From the NCBI RefSeq assembly GCF_004123295.1, contig NZ_SDMK01000005.1, forward strand, positions 124,001 to 188,000: DNA of 64,000 nucleotides. The letters run 5' to 3'. Below, piece by piece: positions 17,858 to 26,969 of the stretch. This DNA comes from Silvibacterium dinghuense (GTDB lineage Bacteria > Acidobacteriota > Terriglobia > Terriglobales > Acidobacteriaceae). Position numbers and translations under genes: made by a program. Positions within the stretch are counted from its first letter, which is position 1, and each line of letters opens with the position of its first letter. The notes under the pieces are model-generated. The model worked only from the letters and a program-made list of their open reading frames with translations, was not told the origin of the DNA and ran no database searches.

Positions 17858-17940
17858 GCATGCCTCCTGCCCGCATTGCAGACTCCCCCTCGCCCCGGAT
17901 TCTCTCGCGGCGCCGACTCCCCCCACGCAAAGGAAGAGCC

Positions 17941-19950
17941 ATGCCCATCTCCCGCAGAAACTTTCTCGCCCTCAGCGGTGCCGCCGCCGGCGCCAGCGCC
18001 CTGCCCCGCATCGCCTTCGCCCAATCCGGGCAGGGCTCGCAGACCTACTGGCCCGCGGATCGCGCCCTGCCCATCTTCCCTCAAGCCCACCACCTCGACG
18101 CCGCCGACCTCACCTCCCTCACCGGCGACGAGCAGGGGCTGCTGGTATCGCTGCAGGGCATCGTCAACCGCAAGGAGCCGCGGCTCTACTTCTACTGGGG
18201 CACCGATCCCACAACCCAGAACTGGCTGAGCCTGATCAAGATTCCCTACACCACAAGCACCGACCCGTGGTCGCTCTTTCATCGCTATATTCAGGAAGCC
18301 GACGGCGCCATCGTCTTCGACCCTAACGTTCCGGACACCATCAACCTGGCCACTACGCTTGCCGGCATGAAGAATGCCGTCGTCGCTACGGCCGACCTTG
18401 CCGCCACCTACGGCCTTCGCATCATCGAAGACTTCCGTGGCAAATTCACGGATAAGTTCGGGGTCTACAACTATGCGCTGAGCAATGTATGGCCGAAGAC
18501 CACGAAGCGCATGGTCACCGCCATCGGTCCCTCGAATACGCAGGAGGTAAGCGGCGTGAACTGGACCACGCTGCTCGAAGTCACCGCACCGGTCACTGAC
18601 GCCTCGAACAAGGCTGCCTATACGGCGGATCTCAGCTCATTCCTGAGCACCAGTTCCACGGTTTATGTGAAGTTTCAGGATGCCTATTCGAACACCGGCT
18701 GGGGCCCATCGGTATCGCAGGTCACGGTCACTGCGGATGGCACAACGATCGCTTCCTTCCAGCCCGGCACTTCGGCCGAAACACCCTATCTTTTTGAGAA
18801 TGGCAGCTCGCAGCTGGCCTCGGGCGGATGGCGATTCGCCGACAATACGGAGTACTTCATCTACAAGTTCACCGCGCCGGCCGGCACCAAGCAGCTCGTG
18901 CTGACCGTGACCATGTGGAACCAGTATTTTGTCACCGCGACAAGCACGCAACCGAGCTACCAGGTAGTGAACCCGCTCTTCCGCGACTACATCGTGGCCA
19001 ACAGCGCGCCCGTCTTCTGGCTCGACCCCGATGTGACCGAAGAGGCCACGCTGATGGGCCAGATCCTTGCCACCTTCGAGCCCGACACGGCCTACCTCGG
19101 CTGGTTCCCGAACGGCGACGAGATGCCCGGCGTCACACTCTGCGGCCAGAACTCGACCTATGTGGTCGCGGCCGACGTCTTCTACAACGGCTCGGCTCTC
19201 AGCGGCGTGCGAGCGCCCATCCGGCAATCGCAGAAGCCTGTGAAGCCGCCGACAAAGGTTGAGAACAAAATCTACATCTCCTTCACCATGGTCGAAGGCG
19301 ACAACATCCAGTACAACCAGCACCGCATGCTGATGATGTGGGAAGACGCCACGCGCGGGCAGGTTCCGCTCGGCTGGAGCATCAGCGTGCTGCTGCGCGA
19401 TATTGCTCCGGCGATGCTCAGCTATTACCAGGAAACGGCAACGGCAAACGATCTGCTCGTCGCCGGGCCTTCCGGCGCAGGGTATACCTATCCCGCAGTG
19501 TGGCCCAGCTCCACGCTGCCGAAGTATATGAGGCAAAGCGGCGAGTATATGCAGGCCACCGGCATGCAGACCCTCTTTGCCTACGATCGCAACGGCAGCA
19601 CCGACCTCACCATCACTACCGCACTGGTCGATCTCTACCGGCAAAATATTCCCGGTCTCCAGGGCATTGTCTACAACTACGAATCGGCAAGCACCATCAG
19701 CCTCATCGATGGCCTTCCGGTCGCGCAACTGCTCGGCGTGAACGATCTCTCCAGCGGGGAAACGCAGCTTGCTGCCATCGCCTCAAGCTGGGACAGCTCG
19801 GCGCCGCTGTTCGTAGCAGCGGGACTCGAGTCCTGGAACATGATGCCGGCCGATGCCGTATCGCTGGCCAACGCCATGGGTTCGGACTTCGAGCTGCTGC
19901 GGCCCGACGCGTGGTTCGCGCTGGCGAAGCAGGCACTCGGCAAGTCGTAA
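17941..19950 (+). CDS. GxGYxYP domain protein, Tat-exported putative glycoside hydrolase
   Basis: This 669-residue protein begins with a Tat signal (SRRNFLALSG, cleavage after ...RIAFAQ). The N-terminal domain fits the GxGYxYP N-terminal family, a beta-sandwich-like insertion occupies ~220-340, and the C-terminal domain carries the name-giving motif G-A-G-Y-T-Y-P near residue 515. Family members are predicted glycoside hydrolases in polysaccharide loci; no activity can be stated. ATG 17941 follows GGAAGAGCC; the frame extends 33 codons upstream without a signal. A hairpin terminator follows, then a LacI regulator. Confidence 0.87.
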   Translation: MPISRRNFLALSGAAAGASALPRIAFAQSGQGSQTYWPADRALPIFPQAHHLDAADLTSLTGDEQGLLVSLQGIVNRKEPRLYFYWGTDPTTQNWLSLIKIPYTTSTDPWSLFHRYIQEADGAIVFDPNVPDTINLATTLAGMKNAVVATADLAATYGLRIIEDFRGKFTDKFGVYNYALSNVWPKTTKRMVTAIGPSNTQEVSGVNWTTLLEVTAPVTDASNKAAYTADLSSFLSTSSTVYVKFQDAYSNTGWGPSVSQVTVTADGTTIASFQPGTSAETPYLFENGSSQLASGGWRFADNTEYFIYKFTAPAGTKQLVLTVTMWNQYFVTATSTQPSYQVVNPLFRDYIVANSAPVFWLDPDVTEEATLMGQILATFEPDTAYLGWFPNGDEMPGVTLCGQNSTYVVAADVFYNGSALSGVRAPIRQSQKPVKPPTKVENKIYISFTMVEGDNIQYNQHRMLMMWEDATRGQVPLGWSISVLLRDIAPAMLSYYQETATANDLLVAGPSGAGYTYPAVWPSSTLPKYMRQSGEYMQATGMQTLFAYDRNGSTDLTITTALVDLYRQNIPGLQGIVYNYESASTISLIDGLPVAQLLGVNDLSSGETQLAAIASSWDSSAPLFVAAGLESWNMMPADAVSLANAMGSDFELLRPDAWFALAKQALGKS

Positions 19951-19957
19951 CGCAGGC

Positions 19958-19995
19958 AGCCGCTGGCCACGGTGCGCGCATCGTGGCCAGCGGCT
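19958..19995 (+). terminator. Hairpin terminator after GxGYxYP gene
   Basis: Perfect 13-bp arms (AGCCGCTGGCCAC at 19958-19970; complement at 19983-19995) enclose a 12-nt loop 8 bp after the stop. No T tract follows. Confidence 0.6.
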
Positions 19996-20022
19996 CTCGC
20001 AGCCAGGCAGCAGCCTCCGTCC

Positions 20023-20038
20023 GTATAATCGGTTATCG
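20023..20038 (+). promoter_or_regulatory. lacI-family gene promoter element with operator-like palindrome
   Basis: A perfect -10 hexamer TATAAT (20024-20029) lies inside a CG-centred imperfect palindrome (GTATAATCGGTTATCG). This suggests autoregulation by the LacI protein encoded 26 bp downstream. No good -35 is visible. Confidence 0.45.
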
Positions 20039-20063
20039 TGTTCAGGATGCGAGGAGTGAAACC

Positions 20064-21086
20064 GTGGCCGTACGCCTGAAAGACATCGCTGCAGATCTTG
20101 GAGTCTCCATGGTCACCGTCTCCAAGGTGCTGCGCGGCAAGCCGGACGTAGGCGAAGAGACTCGCCAGCGCGTGCTCAAGCGCGTGGAGGAGCTGAATTA
20201 CCGGCCCAACATGCTGGCGCGCGGACTCGCGTCCGGCAAGAGCTACACCGTCGGGCTCATCGTGCCGGACCTCGTACACACCTTCTTCGCGGAGTTTGCC
20301 AAGGGCCTCAGCAAGGCGCTGCGGCGGCGCTCGTATCAGCTCATCCTCGCCTCGGCCGAGGAAGATCCGGAGATGGAGCGGGAGGAGATCGATCAGCTGC
20401 TGGGCCGCGGCGTAGACGCGCTCCTGATCGCCTCCTGTCAATCGAGCACAGAAGGATTTGCCTCCCTGATCGAATCGAAGCGGCCCTACCTGCTCTTCGA
20501 TCGCCTGCTGCCGGAGCTCGATGCGCACTTCGTCGGCACCGACGATCTGCAGGCCGGGCGCATTGCGACTGAGCACCTCATCAGCCTTGGGCGTAAGCAC
20601 ATCGCGCACATCGGCGGCGAAGGCATGAGCACGGCGGCGGACCGTCTCGCGGGCTATCGTGCCGCGCTCGAAGCCCATGGCTTGCCCTTTCGTGAGGAGC
20701 TCACCCTCAAGCGCGCGCGCCTTGAGGACGTGGGTGACCAGACCGGTCGCGAAGCCATGAACCAGCTCCTGCAGCTTCCTCAGCCGCCGGATGCGGTCTT
20801 CTGCTACAACGATCTGACCGCAGTCGGCGCGATCTCCGCCATTCGCGCGCATGGGTTGCGCGTGCCGGAGGATGTGGCTGTGATTGGTTGCGGCAACCTG
20901 CGCCTGGCGCCGTATCTCGATGTGCCGCTAAGTTCCGTCGATCAGCTGAGCGCGCTGCAGGGTGAGCGCGCCGCGCAGATCGCGCTCGCGGTCATTGCAG
21001 GCAAGGCCGGTCAGGTGGAAAAGGAAATCCGCATGAAGCCGCAGCTGATCGCACGCGCATCGACGGTCGGAAAAGGCAGTCTCTAG
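20064..21086 (+). CDS. LacI family transcriptional regulator
   Basis: The protein is 340 aa. The N-terminal DNA-binding domain is complete (VRLKDIAADLGVSMVTVSKVLRGKPDVG, hinge NYRPNMLARGL), followed by a periplasmic-binding-protein-like effector domain (VGLIVPDL...DGLLIAS-type strands, CYNDLTAVGAI). I start it at GTG 20064, which follows GAGGAG at a normal distance; the frame is open far upstream inside the GxGYxYP gene. It probably senses a sugar or derivative and controls the neighbouring glycan genes; LacI-type palindromes occur at 17793-17857, 20023-20038 and 39727-39861. Confidence 0.92.
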   Translation: MAVRLKDIAADLGVSMVTVSKVLRGKPDVGEETRQRVLKRVEELNYRPNMLARGLASGKSYTVGLIVPDLVHTFFAEFAKGLSKALRRRSYQLILASAEEDPEMEREEIDQLLGRGVDALLIASCQSSTEGFASLIESKRPYLLFDRLLPELDAHFVGTDDLQAGRIATEHLISLGRKHIAHIGGEGMSTAADRLAGYRAALEAHGLPFREELTLKRARLEDVGDQTGREAMNQLLQLPQPPDAVFCYNDLTAVGAISAIRAHGLRVPEDVAVIGCGNLRLAPYLDVPLSSVDQLSALQGERAAQIALAVIAGKAGQVEKEIRMKPQLIARASTVGKGSL

Positions 21087-21155
21087 AGCCTGTGATGAAC
21101 TCTCGGCGCGGATGATATCGTCTCTTCTGCTCAACAACGCTATTGAGGCACACCC

Positions 21156-22520
21156 ATGATCGCATTCATGGTGGCCGGAACCGGCAGCGGTGTGGGAAAA
21201 ACCACCCTGGCTCTCGCTCTCATGGCGGCATTCCGTGAGCGTGGCCAGGTAGTGCAGCCTTTCAAGTGCGGGCCGGACTTCCTCGATACGGGGCACCACA
21301 TGGCAATCTGCGGGCGCACCTCCCGCAATCTCGATACCTGGATGCTCCCCGCCGAAGCGAATCGCGAGCTTTTTGACAGCGCATGCCGCGACGCAGATGT
21401 CGCCATTGTCGAAGGCATGATGGGGCTGTTTGACGGAAAGTCGGGCGAGGGAGAAAGAGGCAGTGCGGCGGAGATTGCAAAGCTGCTCGATCTGCCTGTC
21501 GTTCTCGTGCTCGACGCGGCAAAGAGCGCGCGCAGCATCGCCGCGGTGGTCAAAGGCTTCGAGAGTTTCGACCCGCAGCTGCGCTTTGCCGGAATCGTGC
21601 TCAACGGTGTTTCGAGCGAGGGGCACGATCGCATCCTGCAGGCGGCCATCAAATCCATTTCGGCAATACCGCTGCTCGGCCGCTTTCCTCAAAACCCGGC
21701 ATTGGCAATTCCCGAACGGCACCTAGGATTGCGCACTGCGGAAGAAGAAACAGACACCACAGATCGATCCGCTCGCTTCGCCGAGGCTGCACATCGGTAT
21801 CTCGACCTCGCGCCGCTGCTGAAGCTGTCTCACCCGCAATCCTCAATCCCCATGCGCGCGCATCGCGCCACTCTCTCGGATGCGCGCATCGGAGTGGCTC
21901 GCGACAAAGCATTCTCGTTCTATTACGAGGACAATTTCGATCTTCTGCGCGAATGCGGCGCGGAGATCGTCCCCTTCAGTCCGCTCTCTGACAGCAATCT
22001 TCCGCCGGCTCTCGATGCCTTGTATCTTGGCGGCGGATATCCCGAACTCCATGCGGAGCAACTCATTGCCAACCAGGGGATGACTAAGGCCATACGCAAC
22101 TTCGCGGAATCGGGCAGGCCCATGTATGCCGAGTGCGGAGGCATGATTTACCTGTCGCAATCCCTCACCACGCTCGATGGCCATGCATTCTCCATGGCGG
22201 GTGTGCTGCCGCTGGCCTTCGAGATGACCTCAAAGCTGGTTCAGTTCGGCTATGTCGATCTCGAGTTCACAGAGGATTGCCTGCTCGGGCCGCAAGGACT
22301 CACCATGCGAGGGCATAGTTTCCATTACTCGCGCCTGAAGCAACAGGACACTCTTCCCACGTCCTATCGCGTGCAGTACTCACTCTCGGGCCAAACCGAG
22401 CTGGAGGGATTCCGCTACAGAAACATCCTGGCCAGCTACATACACCTGCATTTCCGCAGCAATCCTGCGCTGCCGGAAAACTTTCTTCACACCATCAGGC
22501 ACATCAAAGCCAATTTGTAA
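21156..22520 (+). CDS. cbiA: Cobyrinate a,c-diamide synthase
   Basis: This 454-residue glutamine-dependent amidotransferase amidates cobyrinate side chains a and c in cobalamin synthesis. The N-terminal P-loop ATPase (VAGTGSGVGKTTLALAL, then FKCGPDFLD) and the C-terminal class I GATase domain are present, with LGGGYPELH and the nucleophile Cys in YAECGGMIYL. No other corrin gene is adjacent, so it may serve partial-corrinoid salvage here or act with genes elsewhere. The start has only modest ribosome-site similarity. Confidence 0.92.
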   Translation: MIAFMVAGTGSGVGKTTLALALMAAFRERGQVVQPFKCGPDFLDTGHHMAICGRTSRNLDTWMLPAEANRELFDSACRDADVAIVEGMMGLFDGKSGEGERGSAAEIAKLLDLPVVLVLDAAKSARSIAAVVKGFESFDPQLRFAGIVLNGVSSEGHDRILQAAIKSISAIPLLGRFPQNPALAIPERHLGLRTAEEETDTTDRSARFAEAAHRYLDLAPLLKLSHPQSSIPMRAHRATLSDARIGVARDKAFSFYYEDNFDLLRECGAEIVPFSPLSDSNLPPALDALYLGGGYPELHAEQLIANQGMTKAIRNFAESGRPMYAECGGMIYLSQSLTTLDGHAFSMAGVLPLAFEMTSKLVQFGYVDLEFTEDCLLGPQGLTMRGHSFHYSRLKQQDTLPTSYRVQYSLSGQTELEGFRYRNILASYIHLHFRSNPALPENFLHTIRHIKANL

Positions 22521-22538
22521 CAATAAAAAACATAAATA

Positions 22539-22579
22539 CCGGTGCCAGCTTTCATCGCTACGATGAAAGCTGGCACCGG
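22539..22579 (-). terminator. Terminator of the isc operon
   Basis: A perfect 19-bp inverted repeat with a 3-nt loop lies between convergent cbiA and iscX. Read on the minus strand the stem is followed by a U-rich run (the A-rich 22521-22538 on plus), a classic intrinsic terminator for the operon. Confidence 0.9.
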
Positions 22580-22614
22580 CAGGATTGAGCGAAGAAACAG
22601 GATGGACCTAAGAG

Positions 22615-22833
22615 CTAATTCGCCGCATCCTTGAACTCTTCGTACCATGCCATCTGGATGGCCTCGAGCTTGCCTTCGTTCGACTTCGTGGGATCATCGG
22701 CAAATCCTTCGAGCCCGGTTACATACTTATGCAGGTCGGTAAAGCGGACCGTGAGCGGGTCCAGCTCCGGATACTTCTCCTGCAGCTGAATGCCGATCTC
22801 CTCGGCATCGGTCCACATGATCTCGCGCGGCAT
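22615..22833 (-). CDS. iscX: Fe-S cluster assembly protein IscX
   Basis: This 72-residue acidic protein matches IscX/YfhJ (MWTDAEEIGIQLQEKYPELDP; FTDLHKYVTGLEGF; IQMAWYEEF). It binds IscS and modulates cluster assembly, possibly as an iron-dependent regulator. ATG 22833 follows AAGGAGAGACC; the longer frame upstream overlaps fdx and is rejected. It is the last gene of the isc operon, 22 bp after fdx. Confidence 0.95.
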   Translation of the reverse strand: MPREIMWTDAEEIGIQLQEKYPELDPLTVRFTDLHKYVTGLEGFADDPTKSNEGKLEAIQMAWYEEFKDAAN

Positions 22834-22855
22834 GGTCTCTCCTTGAGAAATGCAG

Positions 22856-23299
22856 TTAGCTCTTCGGCTGCTCGGAGTTGCCGAGCGCCAGCGGCTTGCC
22901 TTCGGAAACATAGTTGCGGTTCCAGCTGGGGATCTCGACCACATACGTGCCGGGGCCGGTGATCACGGCCTGGCAGCCGAGGCGCGAGCTCAGCTCAAGG
23001 CCCGGCGCCATATCGAGGCGATCCAGCTCTTCATCCTCCGCCTCGCTGATGCCCGCCTCGCCTTCCTTCACGAGGATGTGGCAGGTGGTGCAGGCGCAGG
23101 CGCCACCGCACGCATGGTCAAGGAAGATGTTGTAGTTCTCGGCTACGTCGAGGAACGACATCGGCTTGCCATGGTGATCGTACGGCATGGTGCCATACTC
23201 AAACTCCACCGTCTTCCCCTCGGGCAGAAAGGTGACGCGCACCATATTCGGCGCTGGCGGTTTGCTCAGATCGATTTCCTGGGTCTTCTGTTCGCTCAT
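22856..23299 (-). CDS. fdx: ISC-type [2Fe-2S] ferredoxin
   Basis: This 147-residue adrenodoxin-like ferredoxin has cluster ligands C64, C70, C73 (CGGACACTTC) and C109. It supplies electrons for cluster assembly on IscU. At both ends it is longer than the ~110-residue proteobacterial form (a 19-residue leader and a ~25-residue tail after the last ligand). It sits 39 bp after hscA and 22 bp before iscX. Confidence 0.95.
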   Translation of the reverse strand: MSEQKTQEIDLSKPPAPNMVRVTFLPEGKTVEFEYGTMPYDHHGKPMSFLDVAENYNIFLDHACGGACACTTCHILVKEGEAGISEAEDEELDRLDMAPGLELSSRLGCQAVITGPGTYVVEIPSWNRNYVSEGKPLALGNSEQPKS

Positions 23300-23338
23300 A
23301 CTGATCTCGATTCCTACTCGGCTTCCTAAGCCGGTTTC

Positions 23339-25312
23339 TTACTTCGCTTCTTTGCTTGATGCGATATCCGCGGGGGCAAAAGGGTGGGGCGCCGTCGGCC
23401 CCTGGCCAAGTGATTCACCGGCTGACTCCATCGTCTGGCCGCCGATCGCCGAAGCCACCGCGTTGTCCATCATCAGTTCGGCCACACGGCGCGTCGAGGC
23501 ATCCAGTGCGTGCGTGCCATCGCGCAGAGCGTGCAGGTCCTCTCCGTCCTTCAACATCGCAAGCTTTTCGGAGAGCGAAGCAATCTCCAACTGCTCTGCT
23601 TCCGTCAGCTGCTGCCACACAGGATTCCATTTCGCTTTGTCGATCGCGGCGAGGATCGTATCCGCCTCGTTGCGCGCTTCAATCAGCTGACGCTGCTGAA
23701 TATCCTGCTCCGCGTAATCGAACGATTCGAGGATCATCGTTTCGACCTGCTCATCGCTGAGCCCGTAGGTCGGTTTTACGTCGATCTCCGCCGCCTTGCT
23801 GCTGCGCTGCTCGCGCGCCGAAACATGCAGGATGCCGTTCGCGTCGATGAGGAACTTGACCTCAATGCGCGGCAGTCCGGCCGACATCGGAGGAATGCCT
23901 TTCAGGTCGAAACGCGCCAGTGAGCGGCAATCCTTCGCCAGTTCGCGCTCGCCCTGCACCACGTGGATCGCGACGTTAGTCTGGCCGTCGACACCGGTGG
24001 TGAAGTGCTCGGTCGCGGAGGCAGGAATCGTTGAGTTGCGCTGGATGATCTTCGCCACCACGCCGCCAAGCGCTTCAATACCGAGCGAGAGCGGCGTCAC
24101 GTCGAGCAGCAGCATATCCTCGGTGGCCTTCGATCCGCCTTCGAGGATGTTCGCCTGCACCGCTGCGCCAAGCGCGACGACTTCATCGGGATTGAGCTCG
24201 ATATGCGGCTTCTTGCCGCGCGCTGCCAGATGAAAGAGCTCGCTGGTGAGCTGCCGGACGAGAGGAATCCGCGTCGATCCACCGACAAGCACGACCTCAT
24301 CGATCTGCTCCGGCGTCACGCCTGCGTCCTTGAGCGCCTGACGGCATGGACCGACCGTGCGATCGATGACCGGACGAATGATCTGCTCGAACTGCTCGCG
24401 CGTGATCTCGCGCTGATAGGGCTGTCCGCCCGGCAAGGTCACGTCAAGCTTCGCTGCATCCGCTGAAGATAATGCAATTTTGGCTTCGATCACAGACTTG
24501 CGAATCGCCTGAATCGCTTCCGCATGGCCGCGCAGATCGACACCCAGCTCGCCGCGAATGTCATCGAGCGCAATGGCGATCAGCAGGTTGTCGATGTCGT
24601 CTCCGCCGAGGTGCGTGTCACCGTTGGTGGCGATGACCTCGAAGATGCCCTCGTGCAGCTTGAGGATGGAGACATCGAAGGTACCGCCACCAAGGTCATA
24701 GACCGCAACCACGCCTTCCTTCTGGCGATCGAGGCCGTAGGCCAGCGCCGCAGCGGTCGGCTCGTTGACGAGGCGCAGAATCTCGAGACCGGCGATGCGT
24801 CCTGCATCCTTGGTGGCCTGGCGTTGTGCGTCATTGAAATACGCAGGCACGGTGACGACAGCCTTGGTGACCGGTGCGCCGAAGTAGCGCTCGGCATTCT
24901 TCTTCAACTGACGCAGCACATAGGCGGAGATCTCAGGCGGCGTAAACTGCTGCTCGCCAAGCTGAATGCGCAGCACCTCGCCGGGCTGAATATCCGAGGC
25001 CAGCTGGAAGGGAAAGAGCTTCAGCTCGTCCTGCACATCTTCGAGACCGCGCCCCATCAGTCGCTTGGCCGAATAGATCACGCGCTCCGGCGTCGTTGCG
25101 AGATAGGTATGCGCAGGATTGCCGACAACGATCTTGCGCGGTTCGGGAATGGCCACGACCGAGGGCACAAGATTCGTGCCGTCTTCTCCGGGGATGACAA
25201 CAGGATGGTCACCCTGCATGAACGCCACCAGCGAGTTCGTAGTGCCGAGATCGATGCCGACGATACGGCTCGGAGTGTTTCCGTTCTGGCCGTCGATTTG
25301 AGTCAGATTCAT
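23339..25312 (-). CDS. hscA: Fe-S assembly Hsp70 chaperone HscA
   Basis: The protein is 657 aa. The DnaK-type nucleotide-binding domain is clear ([48 protein letters not shown]), followed by the substrate-binding beta-sandwich ([14 protein letters not shown]) and a helical lid. Together with HscB it acts on IscU, which here retains the LPPVK recognition motif. It is about 40 residues longer than the E. coli protein, mostly at the C-terminus. It overlaps the upstream tautomerase gene by 4 nt. Confidence 0.95.
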   Translation of the reverse strand: MNLTQIDGQNGNTPSRIVGIDLGTTNSLVAFMQGDHPVVIPGEDGTNLVPSVVAIPEPRKIVVGNPAHTYLATTPERVIYSAKRLMGRGLEDVQDELKLFPFQLASDIQPGEVLRIQLGEQQFTPPEISAYVLRQLKKNAERYFGAPVTKAVVTVPAYFNDAQRQATKDAGRIAGLEILRLVNEPTAAALAYGLDRQKEGVVAVYDLGGGTFDVSILKLHEGIFEVIATNGDTHLGGDDIDNLLIAIALDDIRGELGVDLRGHAEAIQAIRKSVIEAKIALSSADAAKLDVTLPGGQPYQREITREQFEQIIRPVIDRTVGPCRQALKDAGVTPEQIDEVVLVGGSTRIPLVRQLTSELFHLAARGKKPHIELNPDEVVALGAAVQANILEGGSKATEDMLLLDVTPLSLGIEALGGVVAKIIQRNSTIPASATEHFTTGVDGQTNVAIHVVQGERELAKDCRSLARFDLKGIPPMSAGLPRIEVKFLIDANGILHVSAREQRSSKAAEIDVKPTYGLSDEQVETMILESFDYAEQDIQQRQLIEARNEADTILAAIDKAKWNPVWQQLTEAEQLEIASLSEKLAMLKDGEDLHALRDGTHALDASTRRVAELMMDNAVASAIGGQTMESAGESLGQGPTAPHPFAPADIASSKEAK

Positions 25313-25749
25313 CGCTCGCCTCCTACGGAGGGCACTGCGGGATGAAGACCGGAGGGCACATTGTCACCAGAAACATACGAGGCCACGCCGTGGCCGAACG
25401 ACCAGTCGAGCAGCTCGTTTTCGCTGATTACGATCATCACATCATCGGCGGGAATGGCTGCGTGCTCGTGAAGCCGCGCGGCAATCTCCTTGTAGAGCGC
25501 CTGCTTCATTTCGAGCGTGCGGCCGCGGCGCATGGTGATGTGGACCAGCGTAAAGGCAGAGGTGCGCTGCATGCCCATGAAGTGAGGATCGATGACCAGC
25601 TCACCCTCGGCGTGCGCAGTCAAAACCACGAAGAGATCGTTCTCAGGAATGTTGATCGTCGCACGCATCGCGTCATAGACGGCGTGCGGAATCTTGCGGC
25701 GGCGCTCCGGCGCCATCGTGTCATGGACAGAAACTCTTACCAGCGGCAT
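25309..25749 (-). CDS. Tautomerase family protein inside the isc operon
   Basis: The protein is 146 aa, with Pro directly after the initiator Met ([10 protein letters not shown]), the catalytic residue of the 4-oxalocrotonate tautomerase superfamily. The rest fits the longer Tautomerase_2 type ([37 protein letters not shown]). No role in Fe-S assembly is established for this family. It is 14 bp after hscB and overlaps hscA by 4 nt (ATGA), so it is co-expressed with the chaperones. AAGGATTCT precedes the start. Confidence 0.85.
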   Translation of the reverse strand: MPLVRVSVHDTMAPERRRKIPHAVYDAMRATINIPENDLFVVLTAHAEGELVIDPHFMGMQRTSAFTLVHITMRRGRTLEMKQALYKEIAARLHEHAAIPADDVMIVISENELLDWSFGHGVASYVSGDNVPSGLHPAVPSVGGER

Positions 25750-25763
25750 AGAATCCTTTTTCG

Positions 25764-26462
25764 TTATGCTTCGAGCACGTCGTGAACGTCACGCACAAGG
25801 TTGCGGAGATAGCGGCGGCGATCGAGCACAGCCACCATCGCGTCCTTCGCCTGCTGCTGTCCAGCTGCGTCCTGCGCTGCATCCCACTTTGTCCACTGCG
25901 CGGCAAGCTGCGCATCGGATTCGGCAAGCTGTGCTTCAAACTGCACACGGGCTTTCTCGAGATCGGCGCGCGTTTGGGGATCGTCCTCACCCATCTTCTT
26001 CGCCATGCGCATCTCCTCGAGCTGCATATTCAGCTCGAAGACCTCTTCGAGAAGATCGGGCGGAATACGCGAATCCTTCGGCGCGTTGCCTTCGCTCCTG
26101 CCGGCCTCGATCTCCACGCCTTCGAGCTTCAGCAGATATTCCGTGCGCGTGACCGGATTCTTCAGCGTGCGGTAGGCATCGTTGAGCAGCGAGGTCTGTT
26201 CCAGGCTCCACTGCTGCTCGTCCAAGGATGCCTGCGCATAGACATCCGGATGCAGGCGGCGGCTCAGCTTATAGAAGGCCCGCTCAAGGGCAGACGTATC
26301 GAGGTGAAGCTTGCGGGGCAGCGAGAAGACGGCGAAGTAGTCGACGCCGGAGGCAGGCGGCTGCACCTTGCCACAGGAGGGACAAAAGCTCTGTCCGGGC
26401 GCAACAGAGGCGCCGCATGCCCAGCAGGCGGCGCTCACGGATTGAATCTCAGCTATCGGCAT
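25764..26462 (-). CDS. hscB: Fe-S assembly co-chaperone HscB with N-terminal Cys4 motif
   Basis: The protein is 232 aa. An N-terminal CxxC...CxxC metal-binding motif (C13, C16, C27, C30) precedes the J-domain with HPD at 71-73, and a C-terminal helical IscU-binding domain follows. HscB delivers IscU to HscA and stimulates its ATPase. E. coli HscB is ~171 aa and lacks the Cys4 element, whereas the human homologue HSCB has one; the layout here resembles the latter. The extra length also includes a long charged C-terminus. Confidence 0.92.
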   Translation of the reverse strand: MPIAEIQSVSAACWACGASVAPGQSFCPSCGKVQPPASGVDYFAVFSLPRKLHLDTSALERAFYKLSRRLHPDVYAQASLDEQQWSLEQTSLLNDAYRTLKNPVTRTEYLLKLEGVEIEAGRSEGNAPKDSRIPPDLLEEVFELNMQLEEMRMAKKMGEDDPQTRADLEKARVQFEAQLAESDAQLAAQWTKWDAAQDAAGQQQAKDAMVAVLDRRRYLRNLVRDVHDVLEA

Positions 26463-26503
26463 CGTTCCGGATCGTTATCGGGCCGGCTCGTCGCCGGAAA
26501 AAG

Positions 26504-26890
26504 TCAGGCGGAGAAGGAAGACCCGCAACCACACGACTTGGTCGAGTTGGGGTTGATGAAGTTGAAGCCCTGGCGCATCAGCGTCTCCTCATAATCGAGG
26601 ATCATGCCGTGCAGATAGATGAAAGACTTCGGATCGACGAAGACACGCACGTCGCCGAAGGTGTACACGCGGTCGCGCTCACGGGGCTGCGAATCGAAGC
26701 GGATGTTGTAGGAGAGCCCGGAGCAGCCGCCGCCGGTAATTCCCAGGCGCAGGCCGCCCTCGGCGGGCGAAATGCCCTCCTTCGCCATCGCCGTGCGGAT
26801 GCGCTGAATCGCGCGCTCCGTCACCTGGATGCCCTTCTGCTGGGTTGCCGCATTGTCGGCGTTCAGTACCTGAAGCTGTTCCGTACTCAT
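26504..26890 (-). CDS. iscA: A-type Fe-S carrier protein IscA
   Basis: The protein is 128 aa with the three conserved cysteines C56 (GGGCSGLSY), C120 and C122 (SCGCGSSF). A-type carriers receive [2Fe-2S] clusters and help form [4Fe-4S] clusters. ATG 26890 follows AGGATTT; a longer frame crosses the upstream hairpin and is unlikely. A ~20-residue N-terminal extension precedes the core. Confidence 0.94.
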   Translation of the reverse strand: MSTEQLQVLNADNAATQQKGIQVTERAIQRIRTAMAKEGISPAEGGLRLGITGGGCSGLSYNIRFDSQPRERDRVYTFGDVRVFVDPKSFIYLHGMILDYEETLMRQGFNFINPNSTKSCGCGSSFSA

Positions 26891-26910
26891 TTTTCTAAAT
26901 CCTGATGCAC

Positions 26911-26956
26911 ATGCGCGGAGAGCGGCGGCCCATAAGGCCGTTCGTCCTCCGCGCAT
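26911..26956 (-). other. Hairpin between iscU and iscA
   Basis: In the 79-bp gap iscU-iscA, ATGCGCGGAG (26911-26920) pairs with its complement at 26947-26956, and CGGCC/GGCCG arms nest inside (26926-26940). The mRNA would fold into a strong stem-loop, a candidate processing or stabilising element. There is no U tract, so termination is unlikely. Confidence 0.55.
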
Positions 26957-26969
26957 GCGCGAGGCTGAA

